39,492 nucleotides of DNA from Candidatus Falkowiibacteriota bacterium (GTDB taxonomy: Bacteria; Patescibacteriota; Patescibacteriia; UBA11705; JABHMO01): the NCBI GenBank assembly GCA_018693855.1, contig JABHMO010000046.1, positions 1 through 39,492 on the forward strand, in the 5' to 3' direction. A program made the translations under genes and the position numbers. Positions 1-7,382 of this stretch are shown in pieces; within the stretch, counting starts at the first letter, position 1; each line of letters opens with the position of its first letter. Below the pieces are notes generated by a model. It was not told the DNA's origin. It did no database searches and worked only from the letters and a program-made list of their open reading frames with translations.

Positions 1-106
1 ATAGCTTGCTTCCCGGTTGCTGTAAAATGAGGCGAAGCAGTTTGTGTGCGAAGGCGTCAAGGTGTTCCGTGTCTTCTGGTCCGTACTCGTAAACAGAGTG
101 TCCCAT
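1..106 (-). CDS. Partial orphan gene, N-terminus only
   Basis: The first 35 codons of a gene that runs off the left edge. The frame opens at ATG 106 and reads MGHSVYEYGPEDTEHLD, with no stop before the edge. An AAAAGGA ribosome site lies about 8 nt upstream. A good promoter (203-231) and a hairpin-bearing leader of roughly 90 nt precede it, so I take it as real. The protein family is not recognisable from this stub. Its promoter plus Shine-Dalgarno organisation matches the other orphan genes of this window rather than the core genes. Confidence 0.5.
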   Translation of the reverse strand, partial: MGHSVYEYGPEDTEHLDAFAHKLLRLILQQPGSKL

Positions 107-128
107 GTCAAGGATCCTTTTCTTTTTG

Positions 129-144
129 CCTGATGCGTATCAGG
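129..144 (-). promoter_or_regulatory. Leader hairpin of the left-edge gene
   Basis: Perfect 6-bp stem CCTGAT/ATCAGG with a 4-nt loop, lying between the promoter at 203-231 and the ATG at 106. It is followed by an A-rich stretch and the AAAAGGA ribosome site, so it sits in the 5' leader. Function unknown; it is not a terminator because no T-run follows. Confidence 0.4.
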
Positions 145-202
145 ACGTTTGCCAAGGCGTAGTTGCCTCGGGGATAGCCCTTCGAGATGAAGGGGGACTT
201 TT

Positions 203-231
203 ATGTTAGTGGATCTTGTTCGTTTTGTCAA
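203..231 (-). promoter_or_regulatory. Sigma70-type promoter of the left-edge gene
   Basis: TTGACA (226-231), 17-bp spacer, TAACAT (203-208). Transcription would start near 196 and read left into the partial gene. Confidence 0.75.
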
Positions 232-336
232 TTGCTTGAGTGCTTTTTTGTGCAAAATTACAGCTAGAAAAGACGGCCATGAGTGGTCGTCTTTACTTTT
301 GTTATTGCGCTACGCGGCAACGACAGAGAGGTTGCC

Positions 337-672
337 CTAGAGTTTTGAAATTTTTATTACTAGTTTCCAGTCTGTATATCCTTCCTCGTCCATTGCTTTT
401 CTTGCAAGAGCTTTTACCGTGTCGTAATCGTATAACCCGAAACGAACACTCGCATCATAAATCGTAATTTTTTTGTCGTGTTCTTCAATGCTGATTTTCC
501 CGCCCCCGTTTGGGCGACCAATTATGTCTCCAAATTCGGCTTGGTACTGATTTGCCAGCTCTTCATGGCTGAGTCCTCTCTCTTGCGCGGAGAATAAGCA
601 GAATGTTCCGTCCTTTCTCTTGACAACGATAAACTTAATTCCAAAGGGTTTTCCCTTGAATAGGGTGTTCAT
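337..672 (-). CDS. Orphan 111-aa protein
   Basis: I do not recognise the family. Start chosen at ATG 672, because AGAGGAAACA precedes it and a perfect promoter lies upstream; the same frame open further upstream runs through the tRNA genes and is not coding. The protein (MNTLFKGKPFGIKFIVVKRK...) is soluble, mixed alpha/beta by eye, and has a glycine turn (RPNGGGK) near residue 53 and a C-terminal basic strand (KLVIKISKL). No signal peptide or membrane segment. It is a single-gene unit with its own promoter and Shine-Dalgarno site, like the other orphans here. Function not inferred. Confidence 0.7.
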   Translation of the reverse strand: MNTLFKGKPFGIKFIVVKRKDGTFCLFSAQERGLSHEELANQYQAEFGDIIGRPNGGGKISIEEHDKKITIYDASVRFGLYDYDTVKALARKAMDEEGYTDWKLVIKISKL

Positions 673-721
673 TGTTTCCTCTTTCCTTTTTGAGTGAGCA
701 TTTATAATTGAATTCTTTGTT

Positions 722-750
722 ATTTTAGTAAAGAAGTGTTTTTTTGTCAA
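722..750 (-). promoter_or_regulatory. Promoter of the 111-aa orphan
   Basis: TTGACA (745-750), 17-bp spacer, TAAAAT (722-727). The -35 box abuts the T-tail of the tRNA-Leu terminator, so the tRNA transcript ends where the next unit begins. Confidence 0.8.
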
Positions 751-751
751 A

Positions 752-779
752 CAAAAAAGCCCCAAATCAATTGAGGTTC
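752..779 (-). terminator. Intrinsic terminator after tRNA-Leu
   Basis: Stem built from CCTCAA and TTGGGG with flanking pairs, loop about 6 nt, followed on the minus strand by CTTTTTTG. It lies directly downstream of the tRNA-Leu CCA. Confidence 0.75.
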
Positions 780-782
780 TTT

Positions 783-870
783 TGGTGCCGCGGGCCGGAA
801 TTGAACCGGCACGGTTTATGCAACCACTGGATTTTAAGTCCAGCGTGTCTACCAATTCCACCACCGCGGC
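783..870 (-). tRNA. tRNA-Leu (anticodon TAA), CCA encoded
   Basis: Full cloverleaf with a long variable arm: acceptor GCCGCGG/CCGCGGC, anticodon loop containing TAA, T-loop TTCAATT, discriminator A, then encoded CCA at 783-785. About 85 nt plus CCA, as expected for a class II tRNA. It is the second gene of a tRNA-Gly/tRNA-Leu unit read right to left and is followed by a terminator. Confidence 0.95.
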
Positions 871-923
871 GTATTGTGTTTTTTTCGACCTACTCACGTC
901 TGTTACAAAAGAGGATGGCCGTG

Positions 924-959
924 CCATTCGTAGCTCCGTGAAACAGGCGCGAAGAATGG
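924..959 (-). repeat. tRNA-associated palindrome, copy A
   Basis: 36-bp imperfect palindrome beginning CCATTC and ending GAATGG. In minus-strand orientation it starts at the CCA of a duplicated tRNA-Gly 3' end (957-975). Its inner part forms an imperfect GC stem with mismatches. It belongs to the same family as 7383-7418, 7600-7635, 25884-25919, 25941-25978 and 25990-26027. Confidence 0.8.
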
Positions 960-975
960 AGCGGGAGACGAGACT
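957..975 (-). pseudogene. Duplicated 3' end of tRNA-Gly
   Basis: A 19-bp exact copy of the 3' end of tRNA-Gly, including the CCA (intact copy at 1048-1066). It lies 72 bp downstream of the intact gene and runs straight into palindrome copy A. The space between the two copies folds as a hairpin (GAGACGAG/CTCGTCTC outside, TCCCGT/ACGGGA inside). It may be a remnant of an insertion targeting the tRNA 3' end or of a partly deleted second tRNA. Confidence 0.7.
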
Positions 976-1047
976 TCCCGTATCTTCGCTTTGCTCGCAC
1001 GGGACAGGCTTCTCGTCTCGTCCTATTATCTTAGACAAGTTTTTTCC

Positions 1048-1123
1048 TGGAGCGGGAGACGAGACTCGAACTCGCGACCTCAACCTTGGCAAGGTTGCGC
1101 TCTACCAACTAAGCTACTCCCGC
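1048..1123 (-). tRNA. tRNA-Gly (anticodon GCC), CCA encoded
   Basis: 73-nt cloverleaf: acceptor GCGGGAG/CTCCCGC, D-arm GCTT..., anticodon loop with GCC, T-loop TTCGAGT, discriminator T, CCA at 1048-1050. First gene of a two-tRNA unit with tRNA-Leu; a promoter lies 85 bp upstream. Confidence 0.95.
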
Positions 1124-1208
1124 AAGATCAAATAACCAAATCTTAATAACCAATCATCAATTCAGTTCTAACAGTCTCAATCATTTCCATACCTCTTAAG
1201 ATGAGGCC

Positions 1209-1236
1209 ATTGTAGCAAAACTACCGATAAAGTCAA
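1209..1236 (-). promoter_or_regulatory. Promoter of the tRNA-Gly/tRNA-Leu unit
   Basis: TTGACT (1231-1236), 16-bp spacer, TACAAT (1209-1214), reading left into tRNA-Gly. Confidence 0.7.
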
Positions 1237-1289
1237 TTCTTTTTGGATATTGGTTGTTTCTGTTTTGTTCCTGGGATCAGGCGCTATTC

Positions 1290-1318
1290 TTGACAAGGGA
1301 GACTGTGCATGTTAATAT
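1290..1318 (+). promoter_or_regulatory. Promoter of the 370-aa orphan
   Basis: TTGACA (1290-1295), 17-bp spacer, TAATAT (1313-1318). Confidence 0.8.
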
Positions 1319-1403
1319 AAAGCGTCGCTAGTAAGGCGGTGTTTCCATGTTCTTGGCGTGGTTCAATGCTACGCCAATCATTCAAACAATGGAGGAACGT
1401 AAG

Positions 1404-2516
1404 ATGGACAAGGTGCAACGATTGGACATTATCAATTCAGAGTCAGATTATCAGAAACGACTCGAGTTGTTAGTCCTTTACGGTTTCAAAAGGGAAGCTA
1501 GTCGATTGATCGGGGATCTGGCGAGTATGCATTCGGTCATTTTGTTTCATGCCGCTTTGAACACGGCGCTGATAGTGGGTCCAGATCGATCGACTGTGGG
1601 CGTCTTGATTACCTCGAGTACTCGGCGCGGTTATCATCCCGACGGACAAAAAGAAGGCGAATGGCATGTTGTCTTTGAGCTTGGCTGGGAGACAAAAGTA
1701 CTTGACTGGAGCGCTGAACAAAGAGATCAGCTTTTGCTTACTGCTTTTGGCCAGGCGTTGGCTAGGCCGTTGAATCAGTGGTCAATTAACCAAGCAGAGG
1801 GAACTGCTCGGGCAGCTCGAAGATTCTTTTCTCTGGAGACGCCTATCGCTCGCGAGATTGCTGCTTGGCATTTGGTGTTTCACTTGAGGCAAGCTGATTT
1901 CGGTCGTATAGGTTGTTATCTGTCTGAAATAGACGGATTCCCCGCAGATCAGTCAGAGAGATCAATTGTCAATTGGATCGTTGACCAACTAATTAAACTT
2001 GGTTGGACAAGGGATCGTATACGCAAAGAGCTTGTTGAATGGATTTGGTTAAAAGTCGACACATGGCCACAATGGGTGGTCGTTGTGGCTGAAGCCAAGA
2101 TCTTTAATAAGGGGGACGTTTCTCTTGCGGCGACTGTTCGTCGCTGGATTCTTCAACGATTTGACTATTTACTAGAAGACGTTCAGTGTCGGAGAGATCG
2201 GCGAAAAATCGCGGATGCCTACAAAAGGCTTTTTTCGATAGCTCGTTTTGGCAATGCAGAACAATCTTGGGTCGATGAAAGGTTGGTTGAGCTTTTGGTA
2301 CAAGGTGCGCTTTCGAACGTAAAATTCATCGAACTACACTTTTCCGATGTTTTCTCGTTGGACTTTAAGGATCTGGCGACCCGCGCTATGAACCAGGCCA
2401 GTCGCGTAGGTGATTTCGGTATTGCGGTTGCCCTTGCTGAGCATTTTCTTTTATTCCAAGACCCTTCTTGGGCTGAGATTGTAGAGCTTCGTGGTCTCTC
2501 GACGCAGCTTACGTAA
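1404..2516 (+). CDS. Orphan 370-aa protein, probably all-helical
   Basis: Start placed at ATG 1404, eight bases after GGAGG (1391-1395). An in-frame ATG at 1347 would add 19 residues but has no ribosome site. The protein begins MDKVQRLDIINSESDYQKRL and is rich in W, R, L and A, with helices throughout; the segment around residues 55-100 (ALNTALIVGP..., HVVFELGWETKV) looks like beta strands. No signal peptide or membrane segment. It is a single-gene unit: own promoter, strong Shine-Dalgarno, strong terminator. Base composition looks richer in G+C than the neighbouring core genes. No family recognised. It may be a horizontally acquired or lineage-specific cassette. Confidence 0.75.
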   Translation: MDKVQRLDIINSESDYQKRLELLVLYGFKREASRLIGDLASMHSVILFHAALNTALIVGPDRSTVGVLITSSTRRGYHPDGQKEGEWHVVFELGWETKVLDWSAEQRDQLLLTAFGQALARPLNQWSINQAEGTARAARRFFSLETPIAREIAAWHLVFHLRQADFGRIGCYLSEIDGFPADQSERSIVNWIVDQLIKLGWTRDRIRKELVEWIWLKVDTWPQWVVVVAEAKIFNKGDVSLAATVRRWILQRFDYLLEDVQCRRDRRKIADAYKRLFSIARFGNAEQSWVDERLVELLVQGALSNVKFIELHFSDVFSLDFKDLATRAMNQASRVGDFGIAVALAEHFLLFQDPSWAEIVELRGLSTQLT

Positions 2517-2534
2517 CCAGAGCATTTCATTTTG

Positions 2535-2580
2535 CCCCATAGAGCAATTTCACCCCGGTGAATCCTCTATGGGGTTTTTT
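2535..2580 (+). terminator. Intrinsic terminator of the 370-aa orphan
   Basis: Ten-bp stem CCCCATAGAG/CTCTATGGGG followed by T6. The loop itself contains a second hairpin, TTCACC/GGTGAA. Confidence 0.9.
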
Positions 2581-2617
2581 CTTTTACAAAAAAAGAGCCT
2601 CTGCGGCTATTTTTTAT

Positions 2618-3136
2618 TTAGATTGCGATTTTCTTCGATTTACCTCGACTCGCTTCGATACACTTCGATTTACTTACTAGATAATATCCTATCGCCCCAA
2701 ACGCCACCGAAACATTCAAACTCTTTTTCTCCCCACCCATCGGCAAATGAACCACTTTATCGCATTTTTTTAATAGTTGAGTTGAAATTCCGGTTACTTC
2801 ATTTCCTAGAATGATCGCAACCTTCTTTCCAGGCTTCCAATCTCGATAGTCCTGACTGGTTCCCTCTTTTTCTTCCAGTGCCACGATCTCAAAACCTTGT
2901 TTTTTAAGTTTGTTGATTAATGGCCCAACTGTTTTTGCATGTTCCCAGTCAACTGTTTCATCTGCGCCCAAAGCTGTTTTGTGAATTTGGATGGGCTTGG
3001 TTTTTGGTGTAGCTGTATACCCAATTAAGTACAATTTTTTTGCTCCAATTCCATCACAAGTACGAAAAATAGAGCCGACATTGTAGAGGCTGCGAATTTT
3101 GTCCGCTATCACTATGATTTGCGTTTTATTTGACAT
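2618..3136 (-). CDS. TrmH/SpoU-family RNA 2'-O-methyltransferase
   Basis: SPOUT-class enzyme that transfers a methyl group from S-adenosylmethionine to a ribose 2'-OH in tRNA or rRNA; the target cannot be told from sequence. The three SpoU motifs are in order: NVGSIFRTCD (residues 19-28, with catalytic Arg25), ILGNEVTGI (109-117) and LPMGGEKKSLNVSVA (131-145), which makes the trefoil-knot cofactor pocket. At 172 aa it is a minimal, single-domain member without the N-terminal L30-like domain of RlmB. It is divergent from ruvB with 46 bp between the starts and lacks a Shine-Dalgarno site. The last about 15 residues are encoded by repetitive CGATTTAC-like words (see findings). Confidence 0.9.
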   Translation of the reverse strand: MSNKTQIIVIADKIRSLYNVGSIFRTCDGIGAKKLYLIGYTATPKTKPIQIHKTALGADETVDWEHAKTVGPLINKLKKQGFEIVALEEKEGTSQDYRDWKPGKKVAIILGNEVTGISTQLLKKCDKVVHLPMGGEKKSLNVSVAFGAIGYYLVSKSKCIEASRGKSKKIAI

Positions 3137-3149
3137 AAATGTAAAATGA

Positions 3150-3178
3150 ATAATAGCTTATTCTAATAAAAAGTTCAA
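3150..3178 (-). promoter_or_regulatory. Promoter of the SpoU methyltransferase
   Basis: TTGAAC (3173-3178), 17-bp spacer, TATTAT (3150-3155). The leader would be under 15 nt. Confidence 0.6.
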
Positions 3179-3182
3179 GGTT

Positions 3183-4202
3183 ATGAATGAAGATTCTAAC
3201 AATCGAATCGTTGATCCTAATTTGGACGAACAAGAGTCAAGTTTGGACAAGACTTTACGTCCGCAAACTTTAGATGAGTTTGTTGGGCAGGATTTGATTA
3301 AAGCAAATCTAAATATTGCGATGCAAGCCGCTCGAAACCGGACAGAACCGATTGAACACGCACTTCTTTACGGTCCTCCCGGACTCGGTAAGACAACTCT
3401 GTCTCATATTATCGCAAAAGAGATGGGCGGCAATCTTCGTGTGACAACTGGCCCGGCAATTGAGAAAAGTGGAGATCTTGCCGCTATTTTAACAAATTTA
3501 GAAGATGGTGATATTTTATTTATCGATGAAATTCATCGATTAAATAGAGTTGTTGAGGAAGTTTTATATTCTGCAATGGAGGATTTTGTTTTAGATATCG
3601 TAATTGGGAAAGGTCCATCTGCTAGAACTCTTCGTTTGGATGTGCCAAGGTTTACATTGCTTGGAGCAACAACGAAAATTTCAAAAGTCTCCTCCCCTCT
3701 TCGTGATCGGTTTGGTCACCATTTTAATTTAGAGTTTTACGAAGACGATCATATTAAACAGATTGTAAAAAGAGCTTCAACTATCCTGAATGTTTCAATC
3801 GAAGACGACTGCTCAGCGGAAATTGCGAAACGAGCAAGACGAACACCGCGTATTGCAAATCGGATTTTGAAACGAGTGCGTGATTTTGCGGAAGTGAAAA
3901 ATAATAGCCTAATTGATAATAACGTTGTTCATGAAACATTAAAAATGTTGGACATCGATCATCTAGGATTAGACTCTGTCGATCGAAAAATACTTTTAAC
4001 CATCGTTGATAAATTCCAGGGTGGTCCAGTTGGATTAAACACAATAGCTGCAGCAACCAACGAAGAGATGGATGCAGTCGAAGATGTTTACGAACCATTT
4101 CTATTGCAACTCGGTTTTCTAAACAGAACCAGCCGCGGCCGAATCGTAACCAACCAGGCCTACAAACATTTAAACCGCAAAAAAGACGGCGCTTTGTTGT
4201 GA
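3183..4202 (+). CDS. ruvB: Holliday junction DNA helicase RuvB
   Basis: Hexameric AAA+ motor that drives Holliday-junction branch migration together with RuvA during recombinational repair. Walker A GPPGLGKT (64-71), Walker B with DEIH (115-118), sensor 1 GATTK (161-165) and the Arg-finger segment LRDRFG (173-178) are all visible. The C-terminal winged helix (from about residue 255, [10 protein letters not shown]) is complete, and 339 aa is the normal family length. It ends on TGA, which shows that UGA is a stop in this genome. Only a weak AAGG precedes the ATG. ruvA and ruvC are not in the window. Confidence 0.97.
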   Translation: MNEDSNNRIVDPNLDEQESSLDKTLRPQTLDEFVGQDLIKANLNIAMQAARNRTEPIEHALLYGPPGLGKTTLSHIIAKEMGGNLRVTTGPAIEKSGDLAAILTNLEDGDILFIDEIHRLNRVVEEVLYSAMEDFVLDIVIGKGPSARTLRLDVPRFTLLGATTKISKVSSPLRDRFGHHFNLEFYEDDHIKQIVKRASTILNVSIEDDCSAEIAKRARRTPRIANRILKRVRDFAEVKNNSLIDNNVVHETLKMLDIDHLGLDSVDRKILLTIVDKFQGGPVGLNTIAAATNEEMDAVEDVYEPFLLQLGFLNRTSRGRIVTNQAYKHLNRKKDGALL

Positions 4203-4226
4203 TTCTGCTTTTATGATATAATTATT

Positions 4227-4384
4227 GAGATACGAATCTGCGAATTACATGCGAATGCTGCAAACGCTTCGCTATGCAAATTGGCGAATTACGCGAATAG
4301 TTAATTTGCGGCATTCGTGTAATTCGTGAATTAGCATCTCAGATAATTTTCGCATCATTCGCGTAACATTCGCGGATTAGCATC
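4227..4384. repeat. Intergenic word-repeat block (ATTCGCG/AATTAGCAT family)
   Basis: The gap between ruvB and the next gene is built from diverged copies of one word: direct copies at 4312-4339 and 4357-4384 (ATTCGTGTAATTCGTGAATT and ATTCGCG... versions, both ending in TTAGCATC) and an inverted copy at 4229-4258. The block can fold on itself. No reading frame or promoter is evident. Confidence 0.7.
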
Positions 4385-4390
4385 GTTTCT

Positions 4391-4642
4391 ATGGAGATTA
4401 CACTTTCAGCATTCCTATTCCTCTACCTACTGTTCATCGCAGCTTTTTTGTTTTTTAGTTTTTTTAATCTATTCCATATGATCCGATTTGGTTTTGTAAG
4501 TCCCCTTGCATACGTTGTCACTGTTGGATACATCATTGTAACATTACTTGCCTTATTTATTTCTTATTTTTATATAGCTCAAGTTGATTGGACTTACACC
4601 TTCAATCTCTTTGATAGTTCGTCTAGTTTTTCTATTGAGTAA
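4391..4642 (+). CDS. Small membrane protein, two helices
   Basis: 83 aa with two hydrophobic segments, roughly residues 5-32 and 38-63, joined by a short loop (MIRFGFVSP), and a Ser-rich cytoplasmic or outer tail (DSSSSFSIE). No family recognised. No Shine-Dalgarno site. It sits 158 bp before a bacterial-PH membrane protein on the same strand, so the two may act together at the membrane; that is inference from position only. Confidence 0.65.
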   Translation: MEITLSAFLFLYLLFIAAFLFFSFFNLFHMIRFGFVSPLAYVVTVGYIIVTLLALFISYFYIAQVDWTYTFNLFDSSSSFSIE

Positions 4643-4799
4643 CCGTAATCGAAGGAAATTAAGTTGAAATTGAGGATATAGAGTTGAAATTAAGGGTAGA
4701 AAAGTTAAATTATCTTTATTCCCTTAATCTCCTTTATCTCCTTAATCCCCTCAGTCTCCTCTGTATCTTTTTTATCCTCCATTTTCACCTTTCTAATCT
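4643..4799. repeat. Word-repeat spacer
   Basis: 157 bp without a gene, built from two sets of words: AAGTTGAAATT(G/A)AGG copies (about 4662-4700) and CTTAATCTCC/TTTATCTCC/TTAATCCCC pyrimidine words (about 4725-4790). No promoter or structure that I can support. Confidence 0.5.
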
Positions 4800-5339
4800 A
4801 TGTATAGTCGACGACATTTTCCAAATCAAAAACCAAATGAACACGTAATTATGTTTTTACGTCGACATTGGATTGTTCCTCTAAAAGTTTTTTTAGTAGG
4901 TGCTCTTTTGTCACTTGTTCCGTTGGTCATTTATTTATCGTTGGCGAAGACAGAGCTTTTGCAAAGTGAAATGTACTACGCAGTATTCATTCTTTTGTCC
5001 AGCGCTTATTATTTATTTATTGTTTTGTTTACGTTCACAAACTTTGTTGATTACTATTTGGACGTTTGGATTGTTACAAACATGAGAATAATAAACATTG
5101 AACAGAAAGGTCTTTTTTCTCGAGTGATTTCAGAAAAAGATTTAGACATCATGCAAGATGTAACTTCTGATGTGTCAGGTTTTCTTTCTACCCTACTCGA
5201 ATATGGTGATGTCTTTATTCAGACAGCTGCCGAAACAGAAAGATTCATTTTCAAAGAAGTGCCTTTCGCACAAGAGGTTTCTCGTCGTATCAGCAACTTA
5301 GTTTCTGAATACAAAAAGATTAACAAAACGATTGAATAG
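4800..5339 (+). CDS. Bacterial-PH-domain membrane protein
   Basis: Two transmembrane helices near residues 29-50 and 59-82, followed by a bacterial pleckstrin-homology-like domain: DVWIVTNMRIINIEQKGLFS (about 89-108) and EKDLDIMQDVTSD are typical of the PH2/YdbS-like group, which place a small beta domain at the inner face of the membrane. The tail (EVSRRISNLVSEYKKI) is a likely amphipathic helix. 179 aa. Role unknown; PH2 proteins are usually tied to envelope stress or membrane organisation. No Shine-Dalgarno site. Confidence 0.75.
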   Translation: MYSRRHFPNQKPNEHVIMFLRRHWIVPLKVFLVGALLSLVPLVIYLSLAKTELLQSEMYYAVFILLSSAYYLFIVLFTFTNFVDYYLDVWIVTNMRIINIEQKGLFSRVISEKDLDIMQDVTSDVSGFLSTLLEYGDVFIQTAAETERFIFKEVPFAQEVSRRISNLVSEYKKINKTIE

Positions 5340-5340
5340 A

Positions 5341-5440
5341 GGCGCAGAAATTCTAAATACTAATTTCTAAATCCTAAACAAATTCTAAATTCAAAACTCT
5401 AAGCATAAAACAACAAATTAAAATCAAATAAAAAAACGGG
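5341..5440. repeat. TTCTAAAT-word repeat, copy 1
   Basis: Diverged copies of AAATTCTAAA/CTAAATCCTAAACAA. The same words recur inverted at 7790-7858 (shared string CTAAATCCTAAACAA) and direct at 7535-7590. The block fills the spacer between two convergent genes and encodes nothing visible. Confidence 0.65.
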
Positions 5441-5503
5441 CAATCATAGCCTCGTTTTTATTTTAATTAAAGTTAAAGGTCAAAAGTTACATGTCAAATG
5501 TTC

Positions 5504-7099
5504 CTAGTAAATCTTTTCTAATTCAATCCCTGTATAATAATATTTTAGAATTTCTTCAAATGTCCAATCTTCTTCGCTGGCACGGTTCATTGCGTCGACC
5601 ATATCTATTCCAAGAGCGTGTCCCCACATGCTTGAATCTGCCGTGTACGGAGTTTTTACAGCTTTTAGGTATGGCAAATAGCTGTGATTGATTGTCGAGC
5701 CACCACTGCGCGCGCTGTAGTAAGATAAAATGACCTGATTATCAAATGTTGCAACTACTCCTTTTGTCTCTTCAACGATTCTTGTTTGAGTTGGCATGAC
5801 TTCTTTTGCTGAGTAACCTTTGTATACCTGATCTCGTTCGTCATTGTATAGGTCAAAGAATGGTTCTGTTCCAAAATATCTATTTGCATGATAGAGTGCA
5901 TATGTTCTGGCCGCAACGGTCATTGCTTTCTGATACTCTTCATGATTTGACTCTGAGGTTTCTTTAATTCCAGTTAAATATGTTTCAAGAGGTAGTTCTT
6001 CAATTAGCCAGATTCGATCTTTATAATCATTGTAGTCAATCTCAAGATCTCCGGTGTATCTATTATAATTAACAGACGTGTTCCAACTTGGTCGATCTTC
6101 GTAACTTGTTACTTCGAATATTCCATTGAACTTATTTTTGAATCGTAGATCTTTAGTAGTTTTGACCGTTTTTTTATTGGCATCAAATGCAAACTGCTTT
6201 GTCTTGTTGATGTATGTAAATGTAACTTCTGTGTTTGATTTGATCTCTGCTAATAGTTCATCGTCCTCATCGTAAATGGTCCAAGGTCGATTGTTTATTA
6301 TGGAAATTGGGTCTTCACTATGAAATAGTCCTACTTTTAGATCCGGGCCATCTTCTGGTAAATTTAGCGTATCCACGCAACTTTCATTATCAACTGAGAC
6401 GGCTGTGTTTGTGCCAGCTATTTTTAAGTTTAGTGTGCAAACAGTTTTTTTATCCTCTTCTGCTGTTTTTGCAACGGTTGCTTCTGTTTTTTGTTCTATA
6501 TTTGCTAGATATTTTGCAACATCTTCTACCACATTCATCGAAATTTCGGCAGAACCTCCGGCAATCATTTTATTATTATTAACTAATAAAAATTTCCCAG
6601 AATAATCGTTATACTTACTTGGTGATTGAAGCGCAAAGATAAAAGTGCCTGTTTCTCCGGGGGCAACTGATTCTTCTTTCAGCTGTGCCGGATGAAATCC
6701 GTCTGGCCAAAATTCATGTTTGAATTTAAGCGCAGTTGTTTTTGATTTCAAGTAAACAGAGTCTTTTGTCCATGTACTTGTCCCTGTGTTTTTGTATTTT
6801 AATGTGAAAGTAAAGCCTGCGTCTGGCGTTATATTAACATATTCATGTGATTGCTCTATTAAGGTTGCTTGATTCGTTGTTTCCGCCGCTAACACGCTCT
6901 GTGCGTAAAGTAGGTTGTTCTGTGGATCTGTTAAACCACTTTCTAATGTTTTTAATCCATACGACGTACCTACTACAATCAAAAAAGCAAACGCAATATT
7001 AAAAAACAGCATTAACTTACCATCTTTGTTAACATTAAAAAATCGATGCTTATTTTGTTTCGCTAGTTGCTGATAATGAATACAATACTTGTCCGTCAT
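5504..7099 (-). CDS. Membrane-anchored SpoIID/LytB-domain protein
   Basis: 531 aa. Cytoplasmic N-tail, one transmembrane anchor (about residues 30-48), then an extracellular Ig-like stretch (about 80-200; TPDAGFTFTLKYKNTGTSTW is typical of bacterial envelope beta-sandwiches). From about residue 330 comes a SpoIID-type domain: LPLETYLTGIKETSES, AMTVAARTYALYH, YSARSGGSTINHS and the near-C-terminal WGHALGID, which matches the GHGVGLSQ-like signature. SpoIID of Bacillus is a lytic transglycosylase acting on denuded glycan; here a role in cell-wall remodelling is inferred. The gene is monocistronic, with a promoter and an early terminator-like hairpin upstream. Confidence 0.85.
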   Translation of the reverse strand: MTDKYCIHYQQLAKQNKHRFFNVNKDGKLMLFFNIAFAFLIVVGTSYGLKTLESGLTDPQNNLLYAQSVLAAETTNQATLIEQSHEYVNITPDAGFTFTLKYKNTGTSTWTKDSVYLKSKTTALKFKHEFWPDGFHPAQLKEESVAPGETGTFIFALQSPSKYNDYSGKFLLVNNNKMIAGGSAEISMNVVEDVAKYLANIEQKTEATVAKTAEEDKKTVCTLNLKIAGTNTAVSVDNESCVDTLNLPEDGPDLKVGLFHSEDPISIINNRPWTIYDEDDELLAEIKSNTEVTFTYINKTKQFAFDANKKTVKTTKDLRFKNKFNGIFEVTSYEDRPSWNTSVNYNRYTGDLEIDYNDYKDRIWLIEELPLETYLTGIKETSESNHEEYQKAMTVAARTYALYHANRYFGTEPFFDLYNDERDQVYKGYSAKEVMPTQTRIVEETKGVVATFDNQVILSYYSARSGGSTINHSYLPYLKAVKTPYTADSSMWGHALGIDMVDAMNRASEEDWTFEEILKYYYTGIELEKIY

Positions 7100-7200
7100 A
7101 AATTAAAAGGATACTATCGTCGTTAGGCTTTAATAATTCAAATTTTGAATTTGGTGTTTGCTGTTTGTTTCGAATTTAATAATTTCGAGTTTCGAATTTC
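7100..7200. repeat. TTTCGAATTT-word spacer
   Basis: Leader region of the SpoIID-like gene, made of variants of AATTTTGAATTTGGTGTTTG and TTTCGAATTT. These are relatives of the blocks at 5341, 7500 and 7790. Confidence 0.5.
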
Positions 7201-7262
7201 GTTCTTAAATCACCACTTTTGTAATTTTACCATACTTTTTTTATTATATAAAATTTATAAAC

Positions 7263-7286
7263 AGAAAAATGCGCTTTTTGGGCGCA
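7263..7286 (-). terminator. Terminator-like hairpin just after a promoter (possible attenuator)
   Basis: TGCGC/GCGCA with a 7-nt loop followed by TTTTT on the minus strand. It begins only about 15 nt after the expected start of transcription from the promoter at 7307-7335 and about 160 nt before the SpoIID-like start codon. Confidence 0.6.
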
Positions 7287-7306
7287 CTCTCTCTATTTAC
7301 TTAATC

Positions 7307-7335
7307 ATTATAGCAGACTCTTTTCACTTTGTCAA
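7307..7335 (-). promoter_or_regulatory. Consensus promoter upstream of the SpoIID-like gene
   Basis: TTGACA (7330-7335), 17-bp spacer, TATAAT (7307-7312): a perfect match at both boxes. Confidence 0.9.
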
Positions 7336-7349
7336 GTAGTTTACTAACA

Positions 7350-7369
7350 AAAAACCAGCTTTACAGCTG
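7350..7369 (-). terminator. Terminator of the tRNA-Arg/tRNA-Lys transcript
   Basis: CAGCT/AGCTG stem, short loop, then GTTTTTTG on the minus strand, 14 bp after palindrome copy B. Because a separate terminator exists, the palindrome itself is unlikely to be the terminator. Confidence 0.65.
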
Positions 7370-7382
7370 CTTTTATGGCGCG

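Noticed and set aside
337-1092. A 251-aa gene spanning both tRNAs
   Set aside because: The upstream part of that frame reads through tRNA-Leu and tRNA-Gly; the real start is the ATG at 672 with a ribosome site and promoter.
782-1135. Plus-strand reading frames across the tRNA-Leu/tRNA-Gly region
   Set aside because: They are translations of tRNA complement and palindrome DNA, with no ribosome site or promoter.
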